In this document: in pieces, positions 24,301 through 34,777 of the stretch
Layout of the letters: every line of letters begins with the position of its first letter
Numbering within the stretch: the stretch's first letter is position 1
Assembly (NCBI GenBank): GCA_002007465.1
Contig: LNAC01001228.1
Coordinates: 187,807-251,806, forward strand
Direction: 5' to 3'
DNA: 64,000 bases
Origin: Ailurus styani
Taxonomy: Eukaryota; Chordata; Mammalia; Carnivora; Ailuridae
Program-made: the position numbers and the translations under genes
The notes under the pieces: generated by a model
Told to the model about the DNA's origin: nothing
Seen by the model: the letters and a program-made list of their open reading frames with translations, nothing else
Database searches by the model: none

Positions 24301-26965
24301 CATTGCCTAACAGTCACTGAGTCAGGTACTAGGCAGACAAGGATAAGGCAGTTTCTCCCTCAAAGAAGTCCTGGTCTAGTCACAGCAGTTTAAGAAAACA
24401 ATTAAGATGAATCATAATTTGAAACCAAAAAGTCAAAATTTGGCATGTGACGACTCATTAACCACGAGTGCAAGGTGCCCTCCTCCCACCCGGACCAGCC
24501 CACTAAGCTTCCAGGGGCTGGGACAGCTCAGTGCAGGACCCTGCGGGGAAAGGGAGCTCACTGGGCTCTGCTTAGGGAAAGGTGGGGAAAGACAAAGCCA
24601 ACACTCTTAGGGCGCAAGCCAGGAGGCGCAGAAGTGGTGGAAAAGGCAGAGGAAGTGCTGCCCCACTGGACGGATCCACCTGGCTCTTCCGGGAACAGTT
24701 CACGGGTGCCCCCTCCGTCCCCAGCTCGGCCCGCGTCCACGCCCCTCCGCCATCGGACGCACCCAACCACCCTGTCCCTGCGGTGGGTGCCGGCCCCGCG
24801 CGAGAGGACACCGCAACCGGACTCGGTTCGCCCCTTCCCGCGGGGTGACTCTGCTGGGTCGAAGGGGGCGGCCGCGGAGGGCGAAGGGCCTGCGCTCACC
24901 TCGCTGATGCAGGATTATTCTCCTGTCAATCTCGTAGTTGTGTCTGCACACCGTGTCCAGCTCGGCCCGCGTCCGCTCCAGGATGTCCTTCTGGCTGTTC
25001 CAGTACTGAGCGTCGGGCCGCCCCAGCTCCGTCACCGGCCGGTACTCCCCCACGTCGCTGTCGAAGCGCACGGACTCCTCCCGGTTATAGATGTATCTGG
25101 TCAGGTACCGCACCCGCTCCGTCCCGTTGGTGAAGTAGCACTGGCCCATGAACTGGAGCACGAAATCCTCTGCGGGGAATCACCGCGGGTCAGTCAGGCC
25201 TCCGCCCCTCAGCCCAGCTAGCCCCCGCCGACCCCGCAGATCTTGTGGGCTCTACCAGGCGGCCTGATAAACCTGACGGCCTCCCACCTTGGACCCCGTC
25301 ACCCCTGCCCTGAGCTTCCGCTTTCCCAGACCTGCTGTCCTCCTCTGAGGGCTTCCAGAACTGCCTTCACACAGGAGGGGAGGGAAGAAAGCCCCTCTCT
25401 ACAGACAAGCCCTGCGCCCCGTCAGTCCTGAGCCTGAGAACTGAGGGAAACAGGCCAGTCCGGTTGATTTTACATCGGTCCCTATACTCGGATCAGGGCA
25501 TTCTCCCATAATATTCCATTTTCCATAGAACTCCAGGGAACCTCAGAGACAAACGAGTGTCCGCCTAAGCACAAGCGTTGAAGGGAATGAGGAGAAAGGC
25601 CGAGAACTGAGCTTCACTTTGTCCTGACAAGCATATTCTCTTTGTCCGATGCAAAGGGCCTTCCTTCTAATGCCTGGGTTTACCCTGAATTTCTGTCACA
25701 CCCACCCAACAGCAGTGTGAGGTTTGCTCACTCCTGCTGGGCTAAAAGAGACACACACCTTCCAAGTCCTAGAAAGAAACATTTTATTTGCAGAAAGAAC
25801 ACAATCTTGTGAATGAGACAAAATAGATTTCCAGTTAAAACCTGCGACTTACCAGCTTGGGTAGGTTACTAAACAGGTTTTCAATATCATACATATAATT
25901 TGTAAAACGGAAGTCATAATGCTTACACGGAGGGGTGTTAGGAAGATCCAGAGAGAATTTATGAAAATACTAACCCTGTGGCTGAAATGGTTTCTCAGTA
26001 TGTGCTATTTCTCTTCTTTACATTCTCCTTCTCCTAAATTCAGTTCACCATCAACTCAAGTCTCTGAATCCCATACAAGTTACTATCTGACCATAAACCA
26101 GTGAAACTTGAAGTTAAGACTCCCTGTCTCTGGTCGCCCAGTCAGTTTCACCCAAATAGCAAGAGTTTGTGTCCACGTACACTCCAGTCAGAATCAGGAA
26201 TGTGGAGCCCTTTTTATCAAACACTAAGACTACAGAGACCATCATTGCCCTACATTTCTCCAACAGAGAATCTCATAGTATGTAGCCAAGAGAAAGTCAT
26301 GGGGGACGCTGAGATGAAAAATACTGCTGTATCGCCTTTAAACAAATTCGTATTTTCAAAAATAACCTGAATGTCACTTTGTCCTGTCAGTGTTAGCAGA
26401 TGCACACTTTGTTTCGTCCTCCCCGTTATAACATCCTCAGGATGGATTGAGCCCATGGTATGGAGATTGTCCTCATCTCATCCTTAGAGATGGAAATGAG
26501 AATGTAACAGAGCTCCCTTCCCCAAAGAGAGAAAACCTGTAATAAAAGACTATTCTGGGGGTGCCTGAGTGGCTCAGTGAGTTAAGAGGGTAACTTTGGC
26601 TCAGTTCATGATCTTAGGCTCCTGGGATTGAGCCCCATGTCAGGCTCCCTGCTCAGCAAGGAGCCTGCATATCCCTTTCCCTCTGACTGCTGCTCCCCCT
26701 GCTTGCGCTCTCTCTCTTGTTGTCAAATAAATAAATATTAATAAATCTTAAAAAAAAAAAAAAAGACTGTATTCAGAGATCATAGAACCTTCCACACCCC
26801 AGCCCCAAGGTCCTTTAGAGCCTGTTCCCTAAGGTGGTGACTCTAGGGAGTAGGTGTCGTGCACTTACGTGGAGAATCTCTGCCCTCAGCCACTGGGTCG
26901 CTCAGCACCACCAAGATCATCATCACAGCTGCCGTCCAGAGGCCTCTGGGGATCCGCAGAGCCAT
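21376..26965 (-). CDS. DQB1: MHC class II DQ beta chain, complete gene (6 exons)
   Basis: Beta chain of the DQ heterodimer. Exons in coding order: 26965-26869 (signal peptide, 97 nt), 25169-24900 (beta-1, 270 nt), 23384-23103 (beta-2 Ig domain, 282 nt), 22566-22456 (connecting peptide, membrane segment, 111 nt), 21985-21965 (optional 21-nt exon 5) and 21389-21376 (tail and stop). All splice sites are AG/GT and all frames are open: 257 aa without exon 5, 264 with it. Diagnostic segments are [27 protein letters not shown] and CRHNYE in beta-1, [13 protein letters not shown] opening beta-2, and the glycine-rich membrane helix [20 protein letters not shown]. Exon 6 ends KGLLH then TGA, the DQB tail. 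Translation probably starts at the ATG at 26965; the codon four positions upstream, where several DQB genes start, reads AGG here. Exon 2 lies in a CpG-rich stretch. Looks functional. Confidence 0.97.
21592..21813 (-). other. Unrecognised 73-codon reading frame inside the DQB1 3' intron
   Basis: An open frame with protein-like composition (it includes [13 protein letters not shown] and [14 protein letters not shown]). It lies between DQB exons 5 and 6 on the same strand. I recognise no family. A related but frame-disturbed version is in the second DQB gene at about 60,158-60,400. It may be a remnant of a processed gene copy or chance. Confidence 0.3.
24680..25200. other. CpG-rich stretch over DQB1 exon 2
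   Basis: The density of CG dinucleotides rises sharply across exon 2 and the start of intron 2, against AT-rich neighbours. This is usual for polymorphic class II beta exon 2. Long open frames on the + strand here are a by-product. Confidence 0.75.
25170..26868. other. DQB1 intron 1
   Basis: About 1.7 kb between exons 1 and 2. It contains a CAN-SINE at 26,556-26,760 and otherwise nothing recognised. Confidence 0.9.
26556..26760 (+). mobile_element. CAN-SINE in DQB1 intron 1
   Basis: Starts gggggtgcctgagtggctca and ends in an A-rich tail. It is flanked by aaaagactattc (26544-26555) and aaaagactgtattc (26761-26774). Confidence 0.92.
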
Positions 26966-27109
26966 CTTCCCAGGCCTGATTGGGAACAAGGAAAATGAAA
27001 TAGTAGTCAAGACAGCTCCTACATGGTGGCTCTGAGTACTCACTTGAGAGAATATAAACCTGTGAAAGCTTCCTTCCACAGTAGGGTTGGAGAGTCCCAA
27101 GGAAGTGAA

Positions 27110-27152
27110 CCAATCAGCACTAGACCTTAAATACCTCACCTGTCTCTGGGCA
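27110..27152 (-). promoter_or_regulatory. DQB1 proximal X-Y module (copy 1)
   Basis: On the coding (-) strand the X-box-like element TGCCCAGAGACAGGTGAGG (27152-27134) is followed by the Y box CTGATTGG (27117-27110). Sequence and spacing resemble DQB promoters, where RFX and NF-Y bind. It lies about 145 bp upstream of the ATG. A second copy lies 115 bp further upstream. Confidence 0.82.
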
Positions 27153-27224
27153 GACATTTTTTATGAAGGTTCTCAGTTTTTATGAAAGTTCTCAGGCCTA
27201 GTTTCAGAGTCCCTAGAAAATGAA

Positions 27225-27267
27225 CCAATCAGCACTGGAGCTGAAATTCCTCACCTGTCTCTGGGCA
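27225..27267 (-). promoter_or_regulatory. DQB1 distal X-Y module (tandem copy 2)
   Basis: Same order as the proximal module: X-like TGCCCAGAGACAGGTGAGG at 27267-27249 (same 19 bases as the proximal X) and Y box CTGATTGG at 27232-27225. The two modules are parts of a repeat of about 115 bp. The distal copy lies about 30 bp from the 3' end of an L1, so sequence normally upstream of DQB1 has been displaced. Confidence 0.78.
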
Positions 27268-27290
27268 GAAATTTTTTTATGAAGATTCTT

Positions 27291-28968
27291 ACTCCAATTT
27301 TTTTTATTGTTATTATTTGCCCCAGGGGTACAGATCTGTGAATCATCAGGCTTACACCTTTCACAGCATTCACCATAGCACAAACCCTCCCCAATGTCCA
27401 TAACCCATCCACCCTATCCCTACCCTCCCAGGCCCCAGTAACCCTCAGTTTGCTTTGTGAGATTAGGAGTCTCTTATGCTTTGTCTCCTTCCCCATCCTA
27501 TCTTCTTTCATTATTTTTCCCTCCCTACCCAGCATGATCCGCCGCCCTACCCCACAAGTTCCTCATATCAGAGAGATCATATGATAATTGTGTTTCTCTG
27601 ATTGACTTATTTCGCTCAGCATAATATCCTCTAGTTCCATATACGTCGGTGCAAATGACAAGATTTCATTTCTTTTGATAGCTGCATAGTATTCCATTGT
27701 ATATATATATACTACCTCTTCTTTATCCATTCATCTGTTGATGGACATCTAGGTTCTTTCCATAGTTTGGCTATTGTGGACATTGCTGCTATAAACATTC
27801 GGGTGCACGTGCCCCTGAGGATCACTACCTTTGTGTCTTTAGGGTAAATACCCAGTACTGTGATTGCTGGGTTGTAGAGTAGCTCTATTTTCAACTTTTT
27901 GAGTAACCTCCGTACTGTTTTCCAGAGTGACTGCACCACCTTGCATTCCCACCAAGAGTGTAGGAGGGATCCTCTTTCTCTGCATCCTTGCCAACATCTG
28001 TCCTTTCCTGACTTCTTGATTTTAACCATTCTGACTGGTGTGAGGTGGTATCTCACTGTGGTTTTGATTTGTATTTCTCTGATGCCGAGTGATGTTGAGC
28101 ACTTTCTCATGTGTCTGTTGGCCATTTGGATGTCTTCTTTGGAGAAATGTCTGTTCATGTCTTCTGCCCATTTCTTGACTGGGTTATTTGTTTTATGGGT
28201 GTTGAGTTTGAGAAGCTCTTTATAGATTTTGGATACTAGCCCTTTATCTGATATGTCATTTGCAAATATCTTCTCCCATTCTGTCAGTTGTCTTTTGGTT
28301 TTGTTGACTGTTTCCTTTGCTGTGCAAAAGCTTTTAATCTTGATGAAGTCCCAATAGTTCATTTTTGCCCTTGCTTCCCTTGCCTTTGGTGATGTTCCTA
28401 GGAAGAAGTTGCTGCGGTTGAGGTCGAAGAGGTTGCTGCCTGTGTTCTCCTCAAGGATTTTGATGGATTCCTTTCTCACACTGAGGCCTTTCATCCATTT
28501 TGAGTCTATTTTGGTGTGTGGTGTAAGGAAATGATCCAGTTTCATTTTCCTGCATGTGGCTGTCCAGTCTTCCCAACACCATTTGTTGAAGAGACTGTCT
28601 TTTTCCCACTGGACATTCTTTCCTGCTTTGTCGAAGATTAGTTGACCATAGAGTTGAGGGTCCATTTTTGGGTTCTCTATTCTGTTCCACTGGTCTATGT
28701 GTCTGTTTTTGTGCCAGTACCATACTGTNCCTGTCTTGATGATGACAACTTTGTAATAGAGCTTGAAGTCTGGAAATGTGATGCCGCCAACTTTGCATTT
28801 TTTTTCAACATTCCTTTGGCTATTTGGGGTCTTTTCTGATTCCATATAAATTTTGGGATTCTTTGTTCCACATCTTTGAAATAAATTGCTGGTATTTTGA
28901 TGGGGATTGCATTAAATGTGTAGATTGCTCTAGGTAGCATAGACATTTTCACAATATTTATTCTTCCA
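27291..28968 (-). mobile_element. 5'-truncated L1 (3' part of ORF2 plus 3'UTR)
   Basis: Reverse-complement match to the full-length L1 at 39,454-46,078, covering its last about 1.7 kb, with a poly-T start at about 27,297. The ORF2 remnant (28845-27712) stays largely open but contains an ambiguous base at 28,729, where the sequence must be checked. The 5' end meets endogenous retroviral pol within a few bases. I see no target-site duplication. It adjoins the distal DQB1 promoter module. Confidence 0.92.
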
Positions 28969-28979
28969 AATATTATTAT

Positions 28980-31472
28980 TCCAAAGCCGCTGGAAGGAAT
29001 AATCGTCCATCTGGGAGGATCCACCATCCTTGTGGGTGCCGGATGGCTTCTTTGGTCTTGGCCCAGTTATCTTCAGCAGCTGTGTACTTGGGACTCTGTA
29101 AGGAGGGAGTGATGGACGCTATGATGGCAGGTTGCCCACTCTGTGCAGCCTCTCTGGCTGCCTGATCAGCTAGGCGGATCCTGGTGGTAGGTTCATCATC
29201 TCCTTTCTGGTGTCCCCGACAGTGAATGATGGCTAGGCTCCAGGGTGCCCATACCACCTCTAATAACTGGAGGATTTCCCTTTTATTTTTGATGGTTTTC
29301 CCATCTTTCGTCAGGAGCCCCCTTTCTTTGTAAATTGCCCTGTATATATGTAAGGTGGTACCTTGGGTCAGTGCATATGTTGACCTTTTTGTCCCTTGAC
29401 AATGTAAGCACTCGGGTTATGGCCCAAAGTTCAGATCTTTGAGCAGACCATCCTTGAGGGAGGGCTTTAACTTCCAGGACCTCCCTGGCTGTGGTAAAAG
29501 CATAACCTGCTTTCCTTGATCCATTACTTAGGAAGCTGCTGCCATCCATGTATAGGGTGAGGTTGGTGTTTTTTAAAGGGGAGTCCTTGAGATCCAGAGG
29601 GGTGGCATACACCTCAGTAATGACTTCCAGACAGTTATGTTCTGGTTCTCCTTCTGCCGTCGGAATGTATGTGGCTGGGTTGAGGCCCTGTACAGCCTGT
29701 AAGTTAATGCGGGGGTTCTCCAAGAGCAGTCCTTGATATTGAGTGAGGCTGGCATTTGCTATCCATTTCTGACATTGGCTGTTCATTAGAGTTACTACTG
29801 AGTGGGGAAACTTTATGGTTAACTGCTGTCCAAGGATGAGCTTGTCAACCTCTTTGATGAGGAGTATGGTGGCAGCCAGGGCTCAGAGGCATGGAGGCCA
29901 GAAGCGACAGGATCTAATTTCTTGGGCAGGTACACAATGGGCTTCCCCCAAGGGCCTAAGGGTTGACTTAGGAACCGCACAGCTGTTTTATCTTTCTCCT
30001 GGACATATAGGCAGAAAGGTTTTCCAGTGTCGGGTAGGCCTAGAGCTGGAGACTTTCCAAGCAAGTCCTTAAGTTTCTTAAAGGCTCTTTATTGTGCGTC
30101 TTCCCATTTTAAAGGTTGTTTGTCTAGCCCCGTCAGTATATCGTACTGGGGCCTGGCTATGACTGAGAAACCTGGTATCCAGATCCTACAGAATTCTGCG
30201 GCCCCCAGGAATTCACACAGGGCTCGCTCAGTAGTGGGCCGTGGAAGGCTAGTTATTATAGCTTTCCATTCTATGCTGAGGGCTTGCTTCCCTTGAGTTA
30301 TTATGAACCCCAAATATTTGACTTCGTGTCTACAGAGTTGAGCCTTTTTCCAAGAGACTCGATATCCCCTCTTCGATAAGTGTTGAAGGAGGTTGAGTGT
30401 AGCCCGGTAGCAGGTCTCTTTAGACAAGCAGGCGATGAGGAGATGGAGAACATACTGCAGAACTGTGCAACCAGCCTGGTCCCGGGGAAAGTTACCAAGT
30501 CAGAGGCCAGGGTTTCGCTGAATATTGTTCGTGAGTATTTAAATCCTTGTGGGAGCCGGGTCCACGTGAGCTGCATTTGGCACCCTGTGCTGGCATCAGT
30601 CCATTCAAAGGCAAAAAGGGGCTGGCTTATTGGGGCCAGGCGAATGCAGAAGAAGGCATCCTCTAAGTTAAGGCAGGTGAACCAGGCAGGGTCTGGTGGG
30701 ATCTGGCTTAAAAGGGTGTAGGGCTTGGGCACTACTGGGTGCAGGGTTTGGGTGACTTGATTCACAGCACGCAAGTCCTGGACAGGTCAGTAGTCACCAT
30801 TAGGTTTCCTGACAGGGAGCAGTGGGGTACTCCAAGAAGATTGGCATTCAATCAGGGATGCCTGCCTCTTTCAGTCGCTCCAGATGGGCCTGTATGCCCA
30901 ACTGAGCTTCCTGTGAGATCGGATATTATCTCTGCAACTGAGGGTGAGTCCCAATTTTTAATTTTATAATGGCTGGGGCTGGCTGGATGGCGAGCCCGGG
31001 TGGGCTGTCTTCTGCCCATACCGAGGGAATGTGGTCCGGAAGGCTACAGCGTTGGCTTCAGGATAATCTTGTTCAAATAACCTCCATTCCTCATGGTGAG
31101 GTGTGCTTAAGGACATGATAATCCCAGGCTCGGTAGGGTTTAAATCATGGTGGCTCGTCCCAATGGCTCAAAAGAAATTTGTGCCCCTAATTTTGAAAGT
31201 AAGTCTCTTCTTAAAAGTGGTAGTGGGCAGACTGGAACATATAGAAATTCATGGGAGACTACATGTCCTCCCAATTTACGGGTCCGGGATTGACAAAAGG
31301 GTTGACTCAAGGCCCAATCTCCGGTGGCCCCTATGCTGGTTATGGTCCGTCCTGTTAGGGGTGCCACTGGTGTAGTCACTGCAGAGTGCTCTGCTCTGGT
31401 GTCAAGCATGAAAGTAATCTTCTGGCCCCCAACACTCATATCAACCGTGGGTCCCCGGGGGCCTAACATCAT
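28980..31472 (-). pseudogene. pro-pol of the gammaretrovirus, broken and truncated
   Basis: Protease remnant 31472-31140: the active-site motif near 31,400 keeps its Asp, but the following Gly is Arg. Reverse transcriptase remnants at 30774-30089: the catalytic YxDD box at 30454-30443 reads YVLH, so both catalytic Asp residues are lost. RNase H remnants at 29786-29283 and 29257-28976 retain a DGSS-type motif and later acidic positions. The sequence ends at the L1 junction, before integrase. Clearly inactive. Confidence 0.88.
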
Positions 31473-32308
31473 TGAGCCTGGTCTCTGTCAGTCCAAATCT
31501 ATGTTGGCTAGTCCAATGAAGTCAGGATTTTGGTTTGTCTGAGCCTCAGGTAGGGTGGAGGGCTTGAATGACCTGTGCTTTCGATTTGGGCATTCGTTTT
31601 TCCAGTGCTCCATTCCCTTGCAATATGCAATATGCAGAATTTCGAGGGTTCTGTGCCATTGAGGTCATGCTTCTGTCTGTCCTGTTGTTTCATCTAGTTG
31701 GGCACCTTGTTGGAGGGCTGTAGCTAGCAGAGTGACCTTTTGCTTCATCTTCTTTTCTGCCTCTCGCTTGGCTATGGTGTCTTGGTTGTGGTACACCTTG
31801 TTTGCTATTTCCAGTAGTTGGGTGATGTTCATCCCGGTGAAATCCTCCGGTTTTTGGAGTTTCCAGGGAATATCAAGAGCCGATTGGGCCATGAACGCTG
31901 CATTTATCATCCATTGATTTTCTGGCACCTCTGGATCAAGTGGGGTATATATGCAGGAAGCCTCCCAGAGCCATTCATAGTAATTACTGGTGTCTCTTCT
32001 GTGTCCTGAGTTACATCAGCCATTTTTGACATGTTGGTAGGCTTTTTGGCACCTTCGCTGTGGCCCCATAGGATAGTGTCCTGGTAGCATTTGATGGCAT
32101 CCCAGCATTCCTCTGTGTTGAAGTCCCAATCAGGCTGGTTGTCTGAGGCAGTTTCTTGGGCCCACCCCCCAGGGTTTAAAGTGCCGACCGGTGCTACCTC
32201 CTCAAGCCATTTATATGCCTCCTGGAGAATTCTTTTTTCCTTGGTGTTGAACAATGTGTGAAGGAGCTGTTTGCAGTCCTCCCAGGTTTGTCGGTGGGTT
32301 TGGAAGAT

Positions 32309-33346
32309 TGCTGGAGTCCAGCTCCAGAGGGGGTGAGTACAGGAAGGAAAGGATGGCGTCGGCGAATGAGGAGGCTCACACACAGGTACCGGTTGTAGGC
32401 ATCTCCACCGGATTGGCACGGAGGGACTTTATTTATATGTTTTACATTTCCTTATTGTTCCATTTCATCAAGTATGTGATTTTATTTTTCGATAATGATC
32501 ACAGTCCCCTTTCAATTTCTCTGAATATGATTAACCAGTCTTAACGATTTCCTGCAATGCATAACAATCTACTGCATGAGCAAGAAGTGACAGACGAGGT
32601 TTGACTTATAACATTAAGTGAACAATACAAAGTAAGCTAATGTATGGCATTATGTAGTATGCAGTAATCGCAACCTATTCTTTTTTTTTTAAGATTTTAT
32701 TTATTTATTTGACAAAGAGAGAGATTACAAGGAGGCAGAGAGGCAGGCAGAGAGAGGAGGAAGCAGGCTCCCTGACGAGCAGGGGAGCCCAGTGAGGTGC
32801 TAGATTCCAGGACCCTGTGATTATGACCTGAGCCGAGGCAGAGACTTTAACCCACTGAGCCACCCAGGTGCCCTCTGCAACCTATTCTTCTTAAAATACT
32901 TATTCCATAAGTGGCCTCTGGACCATGGGAACAGCATGCAGTGTTCCCTTTTTGTTACTCTGTAGTCTTAAGGATGTTTGAGGAGGTTCCAGAGTAGGGA
33001 GAAGGTTTGGGCCTGGTTCCAACAACTTCTTCATGTGAAGTCTCTCAAAGAACTCCACTGCACTCATGTTTTTTACATTGCAAATAGGTGGACATTGAGT
33101 AATATTAGGTTTAATTATATTTGCTGAATTCTTGGAAGCAGTTTCATTGTGCTTATTGGAGTGAGCATAAGGAAGATTTGTAGTCACTCCATTGTGAAGC
33201 CCATAGATAATTCCCATAATTACTAAGAAAACCAAAAACACAAAGGAAGGAAGTAGTATGAGCCAACTATGGAGTCTCCTGACTTTTCAGGATCATCCGC
33301 CATACGTAGACTTTGTGACACAGTATGAGTAGCCTGGTCCATGCCA
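32309..33346 (-). mobile_element. Solo class II-type LTR inserted in gag
   Basis: The + strand runs from TGCTGGAGTCCAGC to ccATGCCA, i.e. TG...CA ends on both strands. It is flanked by gaagat at 32303-32308 and 33347-33352, a perfect 6-bp target-site duplication as made by betaretrovirus-like (class II) integrases. AATAAA is at 32433-32428 (- strand). The length is 1,038 bp including a CAN-SINE. A 113-codon - strand frame (33241-32900) begins with a hydrophobic stretch. Same family as 18,147-19,549. Confidence 0.9.
32683..32876 (-). mobile_element. CAN-SINE inside the solo LTR
   Basis: Minus orientation, ending tgagccacccaggtgccc. Flanked by gcaacctattctt at 32670-32682 and 32877-32889. Confidence 0.95.
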
Positions 33347-34757
33347 GAAGATGGATTCCATGAGGTTGATCATGGCCTGTGGTTTTTCTGAATAGGCAGG
33401 AGTATGATGCTTCCAGTTCAGGAGGTCTGTGGTGGTGAAGGGCTGGTAGTAGATAATGGATCTGCCAGGTTTGAGGGTGCCATCTGCTCCAAACACATCA
33501 GGACCTTGAGTTTCATGGAGGGGCATGTGGTAAGCAGTGATCTCTTGCGTTTGAAGGTGGTGTGTGATGCTTCATGGCTCCCGTTCTGGGGAGGGGTCCC
33601 CATCAGGAACAGCTGACAAGGAGGCTGGTGTTGGCTGCGGGGTCACTAGCATCTGGGGAGTAGGAGGAGGTGAGGAGGATATGTCTGGTGGTGAAACTGA
33701 AGGTGGCGGTGTGCTGGGACCCACCTCAGGTGCAGTAGGGAGTGCCAGAGATGCAGTAGGGAGAGGCAAAGGCCCATATTGCAGTGGGAGTTCATCGTCT
33801 GGGTCCCCTTGGTGAATGGTCTTATTTGAGTACTCTTAGTCGGTGGTGCGACAAAAATCCTGCACTGTCCCTTGCCATTTACACAGAACCGCAGCCAAGG
33901 GGGGAGGGTCCCCGCTATTTCTAGCCAGAAGTCAATATACAGAAATTGGTCTGGGTGTCCTGGGTCTTCTGTGACTACGTGATAAACTCGCCAGATGGTG
34001 GGGAGGTCAAAGGTGCCTTCTGAGGGCCAGCCAACATCAAATGCGGCCATACTAGCTCACACAGGGTTTTTAACTTTCCTGGGGTCATAGGTACCCCGAA
34101 GTTGGCACTAAAACCTTTCTTGAAATTCTTAAGCATATAATCTAAGACAGTAGGTTTGTTGCGTTTCCCACCCATTGTGAATGGTGTCGAAGACAAAGGG
34201 TGGGGTTTTTTTTCTTTCAGGTGCTGTCCTGCTCAAGTCCCTCGAGGGAACTTAGGAGCGTCGTAGCTAAGGTCTATCTGTATAAGCCCAGGACCAGGCT
34301 ACTCCGCAGAGTAGATGACCGTTATTCCCTATGGTGCTCCTCGAGACTCAGGGTGCAGCCCACTCAGACTCCGTAGCCGAATCAGTGGAGCCATACAGAC
34401 ACACTCATACACTCAGGCACTCTTCAGAATCATGCAGGTTGGACACCCCCCCATCCCCCGTTATCTCTGGCTAATGGGAGGCGATCAAACTCTCCTTCTG
34501 TTGCTCTGGACAGGTCTGACTTGGACAGTGGCCCCGGGGCTTACCTGGTCCGACTGGTGGATCCAGCCAGTTGTCCCCGGTCTCCTATCTGGGGGTCCAG
34601 CAGGACGGAGTCAAGCAGTGTGGAGGTCAGGGAGAACTCAGCCTCAGATCTGCCAAAAATCAGTGGGGCGCGCCTAATCCCAGGGCAGGAATTCCATTGC
34701 CCTCCGCAGCCCGTCAGTGCTCGACACCGGTGGCACAATGGGCCAGCGCAGTTGGGT

Positions 34758-34775
34758 TTCCAGGTCAGGGAACCA
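34758..34775 (-). promoter_or_regulatory. Retroviral primer binding site, tRNA-Glu type
   Basis: The - strand reads TGGTTCCCTGACCTGGAA two bases after the LTR end. From knowledge of mammalian tRNA-Glu(CTC), this differs from the expected complement of its 3' end at one base. tRNA-Glu priming is the namesake of ERV-E. Confidence 0.8.
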
Positions 34776-34777
34776 AA

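Larger units (their letters stand above)
27063..27290. repeat. Tandem duplication of the DQB1 promoter (2 x about 115 bp)
   Basis: 27063-27175 and 27178-27290 align, sharing tgaaag, agagtccc, gaaccaatcagcact, cctcacctgtctctgggcag and tttttatgaag in the same order, with scattered substitutions between. The divergence shows it is not a very recent copy. It duplicates the whole X-Y promoter module. Confidence 0.8.
31500..34175 (-). pseudogene. gag of the gammaretrovirus, broken
   Basis: Reading starts near 34175 with an MGG start typical of a myristoylated matrix protein. Matrix-like frames lie at 34196-33975 and 34050-33646, followed by a proline-rich part (33769-33572). A capsid-like frame runs 33526-33347, is interrupted by the solo LTR (32309-33346), then resumes at about 32308-31665. 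A CCHC-type zinc knuckle near 31,640-31,600 is disturbed by a small length change. Several frame changes separate the pieces, so no full Gag can be made. Confidence 0.85.

Noticed and set aside
24475..25221. 248-codon + strand frame over DQB1 exon 2
   Set aside because: It is antisense to exon 2 and the GC-rich intron edge; low stop density in CpG-rich sequence explains it.
32900..33241. Calling the LTR frame a superantigen
   Set aside because: No sequence similarity that I can demonstrate; only position and a hydrophobic stretch. Kept as a low-certainty finding.
28976..34196. Functional retroviral genes
   Set aside because: Frames are broken by stops, frameshifts, an LTR insertion, loss of the RT catalytic Asp residues and truncation before integrase.
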